Positions 46,468 through 55,858 of a stretch of DNA of 64,000 nucleotides are shown here, one piece after another. This stretch comes from JACVRM01 sp963809765 (lineage in GTDB: Bacteria; Actinomycetota; Thermoleophilia; Gaiellales; Gaiellaceae), in NCBI GenBank assembly GCA_963809765.1, contig CAWEKT010000003.1:682001-746000 (forward strand), read 5' to 3'. The position numbers were made by a program, and so were the translations under genes. Within the stretch, counting starts at the first letter, position 1. Each line of letters begins with the position of its first letter. The notes beneath the pieces were generated by a model. The model saw nothing but the letters and a program-made list of their open reading frames with translations, ran no database searches and had not been told where the DNA came from.

Positions 46468-47280
46468 GTGAAGGTGCTGCCGCTCCTCTTCGCAGCCGCG
46501 GCTGCGGCCTGGGCCGTCCAGTCCCTGCGGCGCGGCCGGCGACTGCTGGCCGCCGCACTGCTGGTCGTCGCGGCGCTCCTCGCGGTGTACGGCAGCGGCG
46601 CGATCGAGCTGCCGAGCCTCGAGGAGCTGCTCGAGGACCTCGGCGCCAGCCTCGGCGGCTGGACGTACCTGCTCGTCGGGGCGCTCGCCTTCCTCGAGAC
46701 CTCGGCCTTCGTTGGCCTGGTCGCACCCGGCGAGCTCGCGGTCGTCTTCGGCGGCTTCGTCGCCGGGCAGGGCCGGATCGACCCCTTCGTGCTCTTCGTC
46801 ATCGTCTGGATCGGCGCGGCCGGGGGCGACTCGACCGGCTACCTGCTCGGCCGCAGGCTCGGGCGCGGCTGGGCGCTCGAGCACGGCGAGCGGGTCGGCG
46901 TGACGCCCGCGCGCTTCGAGTACGTCGAACGGTTCTTCCAGCGCCACGGCGGCAAGACGATCGTCATCGGCCGCTTCATCGGCTTCCTGCGCGCGATGGG
47001 CCCGTTCGTCGCCGGTGCGTCACGCGTCCCCTACGGCAGGTTCCTCCTGGCGTCGATAGTCGGCTCCGGCCTGTGGGCCGCCACCTTCGTCACCCTGGGC
47101 TATGTCTTCTGGCGCTCGTTCGACCGTGCCCTCGAGATCGCCAAGCAGGGCAACGTCGGCATCTTCATCGTCTTCGTCGTGGCCGCGACGCTCTTCGGCC
47201 TGTACCGGCTGAAGAAGGATCCGGAGCTCAGGCAGCGCGCCCGCGCCTGGGTCTCCGAGCAGCTCGCGCGCATCGGCTGA
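46468..47280 (+). CDS. DedA-family membrane protein
   Basis: A 270-aa inner-membrane protein of the DedA (SNARE-associated/VTT) group, linked in other bacteria to lipid-carrier recycling. Motifs AFLETSAFVGLVAPGE, GDSTGYLLGRRLGRG and KTIVIGRFIGFLRAMGPFVA are all present. GTG 46468 lies seven bases after TACGCT; the longer open frame from 46342 has no similarity and overlaps the nitroreductase start. Confidence 0.9.
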   Translation: MKVLPLLFAAAAAAWAVQSLRRGRRLLAAALLVVAALLAVYGSGAIELPSLEELLEDLGASLGGWTYLLVGALAFLETSAFVGLVAPGELAVVFGGFVAGQGRIDPFVLFVIVWIGAAGGDSTGYLLGRRLGRGWALEHGERVGVTPARFEYVERFFQRHGGKTIVIGRFIGFLRAMGPFVAGASRVPYGRFLLASIVGSGLWAATFVTLGYVFWRSFDRALEIAKQGNVGIFIVFVVAATLFGLYRLKKDPELRQRARAWVSEQLARIG

Positions 47281-47305
47281 AGGCGACGCTCGCGCGCCGG
47301 CCGCG

Positions 47306-48838
47306 TCACTCCCACTCGATCGTCGCCGGTGGCTTCGACGAGAGGTCGAGGCAGACGCGGTTGACGGCGGGGATCTCGTTGACCATGCGGCTCGAGACGG
47401 TCTCGAGCAGGTCATAGGGCAGGCGCGCCCAGTCCGCCGTCATCGCATCCTCCGAGGTGACGGCACGGATCACGATCGGGTACGCGTACGTCCGCTCGTC
47501 GCCCTGGACGCCGACGGAGCGGATCGCGGGCAGCACCGCGAAGCTCTGCCAGAGATCGCGGTAGAGGCCCGCCCGGCGGATCTCGTCCTGCAGGATCGCG
47601 TCCGCCTCGCGGAGCGTCTCGAGCCGCTCCTCGGTCACCTCGCCGATGATGCGGATCGCGAGCCCCGGGCCCGGGAAGGGCTGCCGCCAGACCATCCGCT
47701 CCGGCAGCCCGAGCTCCTCGCCCACCCGCCGCACCTCGTCCTTGAAGAGCAGGCGCAGGGGCTCGACCAGGTCGAAGTCCATCTCCTCCGGCAGCCCGCC
47801 GACGTTGTGGTGCGACTTGATCATCGCCGCCGTGCCGTGCTGGACGCCGCCCAGCCCGCCCGACTCGATCACGTCCGAGTAGAGCGTCCCCTGCACGAGG
47901 AAGCGCACGTCGCCGAGCCGCTTGGCCTCTGCCTCGAAGACGCGGATGAACTCCTCGCCGATCTGCCGCCGCTTCTCCTCCGGGTCGGTGACGCCGCCCA
48001 GGCGTGCAAGGAAGCGCTCGCGCGCGTCGACGTGGACGAGCGGCACCTGGAAGTGGCCCCCGAACGTCTCCACCACCTGCGCGGCCTCGTCCTTGCGCAG
48101 CAGACCGTGGTCGACGAAGACACAGGTGAGCTGGTCGCCGATCGCCTTGTGCACGAGCAGCGCGGCGACCGCCGAGTCGACGCCGCCGGAGAGGCCGCAG
48201 ATGACCTTCGCGTCGCCCACCTGCGCGCGGATCCGCTCGACCTGCTCCTCGATGACGGCGGCAGGCGTCCAGGTTGCGGGCGCCTTGGCGACGCCGTAGA
48301 GGAAGTTCTTCAGCACCTCCTGGCCGTGCTCGGTGTGCACGACCTCCGGGTGGAACTGCACGCCGTACAGGCCCCGCTCGGGCTGCTCGAAGGCCGCGAT
48401 CGGCGTCGACGGCGAGCCGGCCGTCACCCGCGCGCCGGTCGGTGCCGCGGTCACCGAGTCGCGGTGGCTCATCCAGACCGTTTCCTCCTCCGGCAGGCCG
48501 GCGAAGAGGGCCCCACCCTCGGCACGCAGGTCGGTGCGACCGAACTCGGAGACGCCGGTGCGCTCGACGGCGCCGCCCAGGTCGAGCGCCATCAGCTGCA
48601 TGCCGTAACAGATGCCGAGCGTCGGCACGCCGAGGTCGTAGAGCGCCGGGTCGATCCGCGGGGCACCCTCGGCGTAGACCGAGGCCGGCCCGCCGCTGAG
48701 CACGAGCGCGCGCGGCCGCCTGGCGCGCAGCGCCTCGACCGGCGTGCCGTGCGGCACGAGCTCGGAGTACACGCGGCACTCGCGCACGCGCCTGGCGATC
48801 AGCTGCGAGTACTGGCCGCCGAGGTCGAGCACGAGCAC
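47306..48838 (-). CDS. guaA: GMP synthase (glutamine-hydrolysing)
   Basis: Converts XMP to GMP. The 510-aa protein has a class I glutamine amidotransferase domain (nucleophile in GICYGMQLM; His/Glu in GVQFHPEVVH), an ATP pyrophosphatase domain (GLSGGVDSAVAALL) and the C-terminal dimerisation domain ending PPATIEWE. GTG 48838 is chosen because GAGGAG precedes it at good spacing and LVLDLGGQYSQLIA follows; the open frame continues into guaB. It follows guaB by 61 bp. Confidence 0.95.
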   Translation of the reverse strand: MLVLDLGGQYSQLIARRVRECRVYSELVPHGTPVEALRARRPRALVLSGGPASVYAEGAPRIDPALYDLGVPTLGICYGMQLMALDLGGAVERTGVSEFGRTDLRAEGGALFAGLPEEETVWMSHRDSVTAAPTGARVTAGSPSTPIAAFEQPERGLYGVQFHPEVVHTEHGQEVLKNFLYGVAKAPATWTPAAVIEEQVERIRAQVGDAKVICGLSGGVDSAVAALLVHKAIGDQLTCVFVDHGLLRKDEAAQVVETFGGHFQVPLVHVDARERFLARLGGVTDPEEKRRQIGEEFIRVFEAEAKRLGDVRFLVQGTLYSDVIESGGLGGVQHGTAAMIKSHHNVGGLPEEMDFDLVEPLRLLFKDEVRRVGEELGLPERMVWRQPFPGPGLAIRIIGEVTEERLETLREADAILQDEIRRAGLYRDLWQSFAVLPAIRSVGVQGDERTYAYPIVIRAVTSEDAMTADWARLPYDLLETVSSRMVNEIPAVNRVCLDLSSKPPATIEWE

Positions 48839-48899
48839 CGGGCGCTCCTCGCGGCCGTCGCGGGCCTCGGCGAGGTCGACGACGCCGGCCGGGGCCGGG

Positions 48900-50408
48900 T
48901 CAGCGGCGGTAATTCGGTGCCTCCTTCGTGATGGTGACGTCGTGTGGGTGGCTCTCGCGCAGGCCCGCCCCGGTGATGCGGACGAAGCGCGTCTCCTGCA
49001 GCGCGCCGATCGTGGCTGCGCCCGTGTAGCCCATCGCCTGGCGGACACCGCCGACGAGCTGCCTGAGCACGTTGTGGACCGGCCCCTTGTAGGGAACGCG
49101 GCCCTCGACGCCCTCCGGCACGAGATCGCCCGCGTCCTCGACGTCGCCCTGGAAGTAGCGGTCCTTCGAGTAGCCGCGGGCCTTCATCGCCCCGAGCGAG
49201 CCCATGCCGCGGTACTCCTTGTAGCGCTCCCCGCCTGCGAGCACCACCTCGCCGGGCGCCTCGTCGGTGCCGGCGAGCAGCGACCCCAGCATGACCGCGT
49301 CGGCACCCGCGGCGAGCGCCTTCGCGACGTCCCCGGAGCTCGTGATGCCGCCGTCGGCAATGACCGGCACGCCGTGCGGAGCGGCGGCGCGGGCGCATTC
49401 GAAGATGGCTGTGATCTGCGGGACGCCGACGCCGGCGACCACGCGAGTTGTGCAGATACTCCCCGGCCCCACCCCGGTCTTGACTGCGTCGGCACCAGCG
49501 TCGATCAGCGCCTCGGTCGCCTCCGCCGTCGCGACGTTCCCGGCCACGAGCTCGACGTCGAAGCGACTCTTGAGCAGGCGCGCCATCGCAAGCACCCCGG
49601 CGGAGTGGCCGTGCGCGGTGTCGAGGACGAGCGCGTCCACGCCGGCATCCACGAGCGCCGCCGCGCGCTCCTCGGCGTCCGGCCCGACGCCGACCGCAGC
49701 GGCGACGCGCAGTCGCCCGCGCTCGTCCTTCGTCGACTGCGGGTACTCGATGCGGCGCTGGATGTCCTTGACCGTGATCAGGCCCTGCAGCCGCCCGTCG
49801 GCATCGACAACGGGGAGCTTCTCGATGCGGTTACGGCCGAGGATCGCCTTTGCTTCGTCGAGCGTCGTTCCGACAGGCGCCGTCACCAGCCCCGAGCTCG
49901 TCATCAGGTCCCGCACCGGCAGGTCACCACCTTCGCGGAAGCGGAGGTCACGGCTGGTGAGGATCCCGACCAGGCGGCCCTGCTCTTCGACGATGGGGAC
50001 GCCCGAGATGCGGTAGCGCTCCATCAGGGCGAGCGCCTCGCTGACGCTGTCCTCCGGGCCAAGCGTGACCGGCTCCACGATCAGGCCCGACTCCGAGCGC
50101 TTGACCCGCTCGACCTCGGCCACCTGGTCGGCGATCGAGAGGTTGCGGTGCAGGACGCCGATGCCGCCCTCGCGCGCCAGCGCGATCGCGAGCCGCGCCT
50201 CGGTGACTGTGTCCATCGCCGCCGAGACGATCGGGATGGCGAGCTCGATCCCCGGCGTCAGCCGCGTCGCCGTCGAGGCCTGGTCGGGCAGCACCTCGGA
50301 GGCCCCCGGCTCCAGCAGGACGTCGTCGAACGTCAGCCCTTCACGCGCGAACTTCTGTCCGAGCGCGACGAGCCGCTCGACGTCGTCGGGTCTCAGCTCA
50401 ACGCTCAC
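48900..50408 (-). CDS. guaB: IMP dehydrogenase
   Basis: Oxidises IMP to XMP, the committed step to GMP. The 502-aa TIM-barrel has the catalytic Cys in GVGPGSICTTRVVAG and a two-CBS insert (about residues 95-205, including ISGVPIVEEQGRLVGILTSR). ATG-like GTG 50408 has a strong GGGGGAGG ribosome site. The leader has a 10-bp hairpin. Confidence 0.96.
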   Translation of the reverse strand: MSVELRPDDVERLVALGQKFAREGLTFDDVLLEPGASEVLPDQASTATRLTPGIELAIPIVSAAMDTVTEARLAIALAREGGIGVLHRNLSIADQVAEVERVKRSESGLIVEPVTLGPEDSVSEALALMERYRISGVPIVEEQGRLVGILTSRDLRFREGGDLPVRDLMTSSGLVTAPVGTTLDEAKAILGRNRIEKLPVVDADGRLQGLITVKDIQRRIEYPQSTKDERGRLRVAAAVGVGPDAEERAAALVDAGVDALVLDTAHGHSAGVLAMARLLKSRFDVELVAGNVATAEATEALIDAGADAVKTGVGPGSICTTRVVAGVGVPQITAIFECARAAAPHGVPVIADGGITSSGDVAKALAAGADAVMLGSLLAGTDEAPGEVVLAGGERYKEYRGMGSLGAMKARGYSKDRYFQGDVEDAGDLVPEGVEGRVPYKGPVHNVLRQLVGGVRQAMGYTGAATIGALQETRFVRITGAGLRESHPHDVTITKEAPNYRR

Positions 50409-50431
50409 GTGCCTCCCCCTTCAGACAGCAA

Positions 50432-50460
50432 GGCCCAGGCTCCTGCAGGTAGCCCGGGCC
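50432..50460 (-). promoter_or_regulatory. Leader hairpin upstream of guaB
   Basis: GGCCCAGGCT (50432-50441) pairs with AGCCCGGGCC (50451-50460); on the minus strand this is a 10-bp stem with one G-U pair and a 9-nt loop. It lies 24-52 nt before the guaB start. A TAGCAT box further upstream (about 50504-50499) could be the -10 element. It may act as an attenuator or simply a terminator for pfkB, whose stop lies at 50524. Confidence 0.45.
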
Positions 50461-50523
50461 CGAAGAGCGGCGTCGAGTCGAAGCTCTCAACTGGCGGTCG
50501 ATGCTACCAACCCGTCCGGCGCC

Positions 50524-51480
50524 TCACCTCGACGCGACCGGCTCGAGCTCACGGACCTCGACACCGCCGCTGAGCCGGGCGGCCTCGCGCACGTCGAAGC
50601 GGCCCGCGCCCACCTCCTGCGCGGCGGCGGTGCCCGTGCCGACTGCGCTTCGCAGCGACTCCTCGGCACCGCGGCCGGCCACCTGCGCGGCCAGGAAGGC
50701 CGCGAGCAGCGCGTCGCCCGACCCAACCGCGGACACGATCTCGACCTGCGGTGCCACAGCGAGCAGCCGCCGTCGTGAGCGCCCCTCGCGGAGCAGCGCA
50801 TAGCAGCCGGCTGCCTGGCTGATGAGCACGTTGCGGGCGCCCATCTCCGCGATCCGCTCGAGCGCCTGGACGAAGTCGTCCTGGTCGTCGAACTCCTGGC
50901 CGACGAGCTGCTCGGCCTCGCGGTCGTTGGGCGACACGATCGTCGGCTCGGCCTCGACGCCGCGCGTGAGCGGGTCGCCCTCCGAGTCCAGCACGGTCTG
51001 CACGCCGCGCCGGTTGAGCTCGCGGATGACGTCGGCGTAGAACCCCTCGTCGACGGCACGCGGCAGTGAGCCGGCGAAGACGACGTACTCGGCCGAGGTC
51101 GAGAGGTAGCGGATCTTCTCGCGCAGGATCTCCAGCTCGTCCGGCTCGACCCGCGGCCCCCACTCGTAGATCTCGGTGTACCTGCCGGCCGTCGGGTCGT
51201 GGACGGCGGTGGACGTGCGCGAGTTGTCCCGGATGCGGACGAAGTCGTGCAGGATCGACTCGTTCGTCAGCTCCTCGACGATGCGGGCTCCGGTGCCGCC
51301 GCCGACGAGCCCGGTCGCGACCACGGGCACGCCGAGGCTCTTGAGCGCGCGGGCGACATTGATGCCCTTGCCGCCCGCAAGCGTCAGCGTCGAGCTCGCC
51401 CGGTGCCGGTGGCCGAGCTGCAGGTTGGGCACCGTCAGCGTCCGGTCGAGGGCGGCGTTCAGGGTCACGGTCACGATCAC
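50524..51480 (-). CDS. PfkB-family 1-phosphofructokinase-like hexose kinase
   Basis: A 318-aa sugar kinase. The N-terminus VIVTVTLNAALDRTL is that of 1-phosphofructokinase/tagatose-6-phosphate kinases; LTLAGGKGINVARALKSLG binds the sugar phosphate, and SAVGSGDALLAAFLAA holds the catalytic Asp. The exact substrate is not clear; no PTS genes are nearby. GTG 51480 overlaps the stop of the carboxypeptidase gene (GTGA). Confidence 0.87.
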   Translation of the reverse strand: MIVTVTLNAALDRTLTVPNLQLGHRHRASSTLTLAGGKGINVARALKSLGVPVVATGLVGGGTGARIVEELTNESILHDFVRIRDNSRTSTAVHDPTAGRYTEIYEWGPRVEPDELEILREKIRYLSTSAEYVVFAGSLPRAVDEGFYADVIRELNRRGVQTVLDSEGDPLTRGVEAEPTIVSPNDREAEQLVGQEFDDQDDFVQALERIAEMGARNVLISQAAGCYALLREGRSRRRLLAVAPQVEIVSAVGSGDALLAAFLAAQVAGRGAEESLRSAVGTGTAAAQEVGAGRFDVREAARLSGGVEVRELEPVASR

Positions 51481-52667
51481 GTGAACCACCCCGTGACCGT
51501 GTCGCGGACGCGCGACGCGTACCAGCCGGCGCGCGCGGAGACGCCGGGCGAGTCGACCGACGTCGCCGCGACGAGCGGAGCGCGGGCGACCAGCCGCGCG
51601 CCGTCGTAGACGCGCACCTCGCCGAGCTCCTCCCCGCGCTGCACCGGCAGCGACACCACGGTGGGCACGACGACCTGCTCGCGCAGCGGCCGGCCGATGC
51701 GGACCGCCCGCCGGACGGTGCGCGGCGCGACCAGCGCGACCGGCCCGCGGTCGAAGGGCGCCGCGGCGGTCGCGTACACGCGGTGGGAGTCGACGACCAC
51801 CGCCGCGCGGTAGCGCGAGAGGCCCCACTTGAGCAGGGCGGCGAGGTCGGCGTTTCGCTGCGCGCGGGTCGGGCTGCCGAGCACGGTCGCGTAGACCGTG
51901 ATGCCGTCGCCGCGGGCAGCCCCCACCTGGCACCAGCCGGCGCGTGCCGTGTGGCCGGTCTTCACGCCGACGAGGCCGGGAAAGCTCGCGAGCAGGTCGT
52001 TCCAGGTCGCGAGCCGCCGGCCGCCGGTGATCTCACCGGAGCGCAGCACCACCGTGCGGCGCACGAAGGGCCGGTTCATGACGATGCGCGCCAGGCGCGT
52101 CACATCGCGTGCGGTTGAGACGTGCCCCGGCGCATCGAGGCCGTCGGGGCGCACGAACCGCGTGTCGACCAGCTTCAGCTCGCGCGCACGCCGGTTCATC
52201 AGCTTCACGAAGCGACCGACGTCCCCCTTGCCGACGTGGGCAGCAAGCGCGACAGCGGCGTCGTTGGCGCTCTGGATCAGCGACGCCTCGACGAGATCAC
52301 GGACCGTGAGCCGTTCACCGGCCTGGAGGTAGACGGAGGAGCCGCCCGCGGTCGTGCTCGCGCGGGGGACGGTGACGGTCTCGTCGAGCTTTGCCCGCTC
52401 GAGGGCGAGCAGGACGGTCATCAGCTTGGTGATGCTCGCCATCGGCAGCCGCTGCCGCGCGTTCCGGGCGGCGAGCGTCTCGCCGGTCGCGCCGCTCGCT
52501 ACCTGGTAGGCGCGTGCCTCCACCGTAGGCGGGGCGGCGACCGCCGGGGCCGCGAGAACGAGCAGCGCGAGCACGGCGAGCAGGCGGACTGCGCGCTTGC
52601 CGACGGCGTCGCGCCGGCGGACCGGCCCGGCGGTGCGTGCAGTGCTGAAGCGAGCTTCCTGCCGCAC
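51477..52667 (-). CDS. D-alanyl-D-alanine carboxypeptidase (S11)
   Basis: A 396-aa secreted penicillin-binding protein of low mass that trims peptidoglycan pentapeptides. The signal peptide is LLAVLALLVLAAPAVA. The catalytic motifs are SITK (PMASITKLM), SxN (QSANDAA) and KTG (GVKTGHTA). The C-terminal beta domain is present. GTG 52667 follows the LysM gene by 19 bp; the two probably act together at the wall. Confidence 0.93.
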   Translation of the reverse strand: MRQEARFSTARTAGPVRRRDAVGKRAVRLLAVLALLVLAAPAVAAPPTVEARAYQVASGATGETLAARNARQRLPMASITKLMTVLLALERAKLDETVTVPRASTTAGGSSVYLQAGERLTVRDLVEASLIQSANDAAVALAAHVGKGDVGRFVKLMNRRARELKLVDTRFVRPDGLDAPGHVSTARDVTRLARIVMNRPFVRRTVVLRSGEITGGRRLATWNDLLASFPGLVGVKTGHTARAGWCQVGAARGDGITVYATVLGSPTRAQRNADLAALLKWGLSRYRAAVVVDSHRVYATAAAPFDRGPVALVAPRTVRRAVRIGRPLREQVVVPTVVSLPVQRGEELGEVRVYDGARLVARAPLVAATSVDSPGVSARAGWYASRVRDTVTGWFT

Positions 52668-52686
52668 GGGGGCAAGCGTAGCGGCG

Positions 52687-53034
52687 TCAAGCGACCCTGA
52701 TCCGGCGGCCGACGACGAGGTTGGTCGGGTCGACGCCCGGGTTGAGGCGAAGGAGCGCGGTGACCGTCGTGTCGAAGCGCTCCGAGATCACGAGCAGGGT
52801 GTCGCCGGGCTCGATCACGTGGTAGCGGGCCGCCGGCTGCGGCCGGGTCGTGGTAGCCGCCGTGCGCGTCGTCGTCGTCGTCGCGGCCGTTGTCGTCCGG
52901 ACGGCAGCCGGGGGCTCCGGCTCGTCGTCTGCGTGCAACCCGTCGCGGACGAGCAGGATCGCGACGGTCGCAGCGAGCAGCAGGGCCGCGGGCGCCGCCA
53001 CGCGGGCGAGCCACAGTCCGGCGCGTCGGCGCAC
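52687..53034 (-). CDS. Membrane-anchored LysM protein
   Basis: A 115-aa protein with one N-terminal membrane helix (WLARVAAPAALLLAATVAIL), a Thr-rich linker and one LysM domain (YHVIEPGDTLLVISERFDTT to VVGRRIRVA, about residues 70-115). LysM binds peptidoglycan glycan chains, so it is probably a wall-attached surface protein. GTG 53034 lies three bases after the pyrF stop. Confidence 0.87.
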   Translation of the reverse strand: MRRRAGLWLARVAAPAALLLAATVAILLVRDGLHADDEPEPPAAVRTTTAATTTTTRTAATTTRPQPAARYHVIEPGDTLLVISERFDTTVTALLRLNPGVDPTNLVVGRRIRVA

Positions 53035-53037
53035 GGG

Positions 53038-53964
53038 CTACCAGCCCGAGGTCGCCCAGACCTCCGCCTGCAGGCGGGCCGCCTCGGCGGCGGCTGCGCC
53101 GCGCCAGTCGGAGTCGCCCTGCCGCGCGGCGTAGATCACCGAACGGGACGCCGAGACGAGCGCGCTGGCCGGGCCGCTCGTGAACGCGCGCGCCACGTCC
53201 GCGGGCGTCGCCCCCTGCGCTCCCAGTCCGGGCAGGAGCAGCACCGCCTGCGGCATCAGCCGACGTGCCTCGCCGACGGCACGCGGGTGCGTGGCCCCCA
53301 CGACGGCGCCGATGCTGGACAGCCCGCGCTCGCCGACCACCTCCTGGCCGAGCTCGGCCACGAGCGCCGCCACCAGGTGCCAGAGCGGACGACCATCGGA
53401 GAGCGTCACGTCCTGGACGTCGGCGCTGCCGGCGTTCGACGTCTTCACCAGACAGAAGACGCCGGCGCCGCTGCGGCGGCAGGCGGCCACGAACGGCTCG
53501 AGCGAGTCGCGGCCGAGGTAGGGGCTGATCGTGATCGCATCTGCGAGCGGCTCACGTCCGTCCTCGGCCTCGAGGTAGGCCTGGGCGTACGCGCGGGCCG
53601 TGGACGCGATGTCACCGCGCTTGGCGTCGGCGATGACCAGGAGGCCGGCGGTGCGGGCATAGGCGCAGACCTCCTCGAACGCACGGAAGCCGGCTGCGCC
53701 GAGCGCCTCGAAGAACGCGAGCTGCGGCTTGACCGCGACGGTGTACGGGGCGACCGCGTCGACGATCGCCCGGCAGAAGCGGACGACCGCCTCCGCAGCA
53801 GCGTCACCGGCTGCAGTCGGCCCGCGCAGCTCGATCGGCAGCAGGTCGACGCGCGGGTCGAGCCCGACGACGAGCTGCGAGCGCTTACGCTCCACCGCCT
53901 CCGCCAGCCGGTCGGCGAACGCTGTCACGGCGGCTGCGGGGTCGGCTGCGACCTCCTGGGTCAT
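53038..53964 (-). CDS. pyrF: Orotidine 5'-phosphate decarboxylase, type 2
   Basis: Makes UMP from OMP, the last pyrimidine step. The 308-aa protein has the catalytic VIADAKRGDIAST and the N-terminal LVVGLDPR. It is longer than the E. coli type, as expected for subfamily 2. ATG 53964. It lies downstream of a strong terminator that ends the HU gene and leads a minus-strand run through LysM, carboxypeptidase and pfkB. Confidence 0.94.
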   Translation of the reverse strand: MTQEVAADPAAAVTAFADRLAEAVERKRSQLVVGLDPRVDLLPIELRGPTAAGDAAAEAVVRFCRAIVDAVAPYTVAVKPQLAFFEALGAAGFRAFEEVCAYARTAGLLVIADAKRGDIASTARAYAQAYLEAEDGREPLADAITISPYLGRDSLEPFVAACRRSGAGVFCLVKTSNAGSADVQDVTLSDGRPLWHLVAALVAELGQEVVGERGLSSIGAVVGATHPRAVGEARRLMPQAVLLLPGLGAQGATPADVARAFTSGPASALVSASRSVIYAARQGDSDWRGAAAAEAARLQAEVWATSGW

Positions 53965-54020
53965 GCGCCCGGAGCTTAGAGCCGGACCTGGATGAGGCGC
54001 GAGGCGCGGCGAAGAGGGAT

Positions 54021-54049
54021 GGACGGGGGGACGCCAGGTCCCCCCGTCC
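54021..54049 (-). terminator. Strong terminator after the HU gene
   Basis: GGACGGGGGGAC (54021-54032) and GTCCCCCCGTCC (54038-54049) form a perfect 12-bp stem with a 5-nt loop. It lies 11 bases after the HU stop. The following bases on the minus strand are CATCCCTCTT, so no long T-run. Confidence 0.75.
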
Positions 54050-54059
54050 CCGAAGCTTT

Positions 54060-54338
54060 CTAGCCTTTCAGCGCCTGCTTGAGGGTGCTGCCCGCCTGGA
54101 ACCGCGGAACGGTCGCTGCGGGAATGTGGACCTTCTGGCTGGGATTGCGGGGGTTGACCCCTTCTCGCGCCGCCCGATGGGCGGTCGAGAACTTCCCGAA
54201 CCCCGTGAAGGACACGGAATCACCCTGCTTCAGCGTCTCGGTGACACTGGCGAGGAACGCGTCGACGGCCTTGGCCGCATCCCGTCTGTTGAGGCCGCTC
54301 TTACTCGCAACCTGATCCACAAACTCCTGCTTCGTCAC
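54060..54338 (-). CDS. hup: HU-family DNA-binding protein
   Basis: A 92-aa nucleoid protein. LNRRDAAKAVDAFLASVTE and SFTGFGKFSTAHRAAREGVN match HU, and the minor-groove arm contains RNPSQKVHIPA. No basic tail like that of mycobacterial HupB. GTG 54338 has a GGGAGGAAA ribosome site. It is monocistronic, bounded by the terminator at 54021. Upstream, 54339-54404 holds only the promoter region and the end of pyrE. Confidence 0.95.
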   Translation of the reverse strand: MTKQEFVDQVASKSGLNRRDAAKAVDAFLASVTETLKQGDSVSFTGFGKFSTAHRAAREGVNPRNPSQKVHIPAATVPRFQAGSTLKQALKG

Positions 54339-54404
54339 AGGCTTTCCTCCCGTTGCTGAGAGATCACAGAGGGAGGCAGCCTAACGCAGCGCGCCGCTTT
54401 TCGC

Positions 54405-54965
54405 CTAACCATGCGGGTTTGCGGCGGTTTTTCGTGCCTCGAGGAGCGTCGCGGCGGTAAAGACGGGCCGCAGACGGGCGCCGTGAGCGGCGAATGCGGC
54501 GGCTCCGCCCTCCTCCCGGTCGACGACGCAGACGACCGTCTCGCAGACCAGTCCGGCCGCCCGCAGCACCCCCACGGCCTCGAGTGCGGCCCCGCCGGAT
54601 GTGACCACGTCCTCGATCAGGCAGACCCGTTCGCCCGGCTCGAAGACCCCCTCGAGCTGCTGCGCGGTGCCGTACTCCTTCGCCTCCTTGCGCACGATCA
54701 GGAACGGGAGCCCGGACGCCAGCGAGGCGGCTGCGGCAAGCGCGACGGCACCGAGCTCGGGCCCCGCGAGCAGCGTCGCCTCCGGCTCGTGCTCGGCCAC
54801 GGCGGCCGCCAATCGCTCGCCCAGCGGGCCGAGCAGCGCCGGATCGGTCTCGAAGCGGTACTTGTCGAGGTAGTAGCGGGAGCGCCGTCCCGAGCGGAGC
54901 ACGAAGTCGCCTTCGAGGTACGCGCGTTCGGCGAGCGCTGCTGCGAGCGACCTCTCCCCGTCCAT
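54405..54965 (-). CDS. pyrE: Orotate phosphoribosyltransferase
   Basis: Makes OMP from orotate and PRPP. The 186-aa protein has the PRPP motif VCLIEDVVTSGGAAL, the flexible loop VRKEAKEYGTAQQLEG and LRSGRRSRYYLDKYRFETD. Gene order pyrE-HU-pyrF places the two last pyrimidine enzymes near each other. ATG 54965. Confidence 0.95.
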   Translation of the reverse strand: MDGERSLAAALAERAYLEGDFVLRSGRRSRYYLDKYRFETDPALLGPLGERLAAAVAEHEPEATLLAGPELGAVALAAAASLASGLPFLIVRKEAKEYGTAQQLEGVFEPGERVCLIEDVVTSGGAALEAVGVLRAAGLVCETVVCVVDREEGGAAAFAAHGARLRPVFTAATLLEARKTAANPHG

Positions 54966-55030
54966 GGCCGGGACGCTAGCGCGCCGCCCCGCGCGCAGGG
55001 CGGTTGCGCCGGCCGGGGAATACTCCCCGC

Positions 55031-55855
55031 ATGACCGGCCCCTTCGCGAAGTTCTTCCGCGACCGCGGACCGCACATCGCGGCGATGATCGCCTACTTCG
55101 CGCTGCTCTCGCTGCTGCCGCTGATCTTCCTGGCGCTGGCGCTTTTCGGCCTCGCCGGGCGCGCCGACGAGGGGAGCTACCTCGTCACCGAGCTGCGTAG
55201 CGTCTTCCCCAGCCGCTCGATCGACCAGATCGTGCGGGCCGTGCGGGCGATCCAGGACAACGCAACCACCCTCGGCCTGCTCGGCGGCGCCCTGCTCCTG
55301 TGGTCGTCGCTCTCGCTTTTCTCGGTGCTCGAGTCTGCGTTCAACATCGTCTATGGGCGGCCCAACCGTGGGTTCCTCCACGGCAAGGCGATGGCCTTCG
55401 TGGTGCTCTTCGGCTCGCTGATGGTGCTGTTCGTGGGCCTGGTGCTGGGCACCGTCGGCTTCCGGCTGCTGACGCGCCACGCCGGCGACGTGGCCGGCAA
55501 CCGCCTCGTCGCGTACCTGCTCAGCGTGCTCGCGTCCTCCGCCGCGCTGCTCGTCTTCCTGCTCGCGATCTACGTGCTGCTCACGAACGTGAAGCTGAGG
55601 ATCCGGGACGTCCTGCCCGGCGCTCTCATGGCCACCGTGCTCCTGCAGATCACCTTCCAGGCGCTCCCGGTGTATCTCTGGCTGACGCGCGGCGTGATCG
55701 CGCTGCAGACGTTCGGCGGCCTGCCGATCCTGCTCATCTGGCTCTACGTGATGGCGAACGTGATCGTGCTGGGCGCCGAGGTCAACTGGTGGCTCGCGCA
55801 CGGCCGCAGGCCGGCGCCGGTCGAGGCCGCCGACGAGGCGCCCGGGCTCGCGTAG
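55031..55855 (+). CDS. YihY/BrkB-family membrane protein
   Basis: A 274-aa protein with six membrane helices. FRDRGPHIAAMIAYFALLSL and ALLLWSSLSLFSVLESAFNI are the hallmark segments, along with LPILLIWLYVMANVIVLGAE. Transport or envelope role unknown. ATG 55031 lies six bases after AATACT, so it is probably leaderless; the longer open frame has no similarity. Confidence 0.88.
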   Translation: MTGPFAKFFRDRGPHIAAMIAYFALLSLLPLIFLALALFGLAGRADEGSYLVTELRSVFPSRSIDQIVRAVRAIQDNATTLGLLGGALLLWSSLSLFSVLESAFNIVYGRPNRGFLHGKAMAFVVLFGSLMVLFVGLVLGTVGFRLLTRHAGDVAGNRLVAYLLSVLASSAALLVFLLAIYVLLTNVKLRIRDVLPGALMATVLLQITFQALPVYLWLTRGVIALQTFGGLPILLIWLYVMANVIVLGAEVNWWLAHGRRPAPVEAADEAPGLA

Positions 55856-55858
55856 CGG

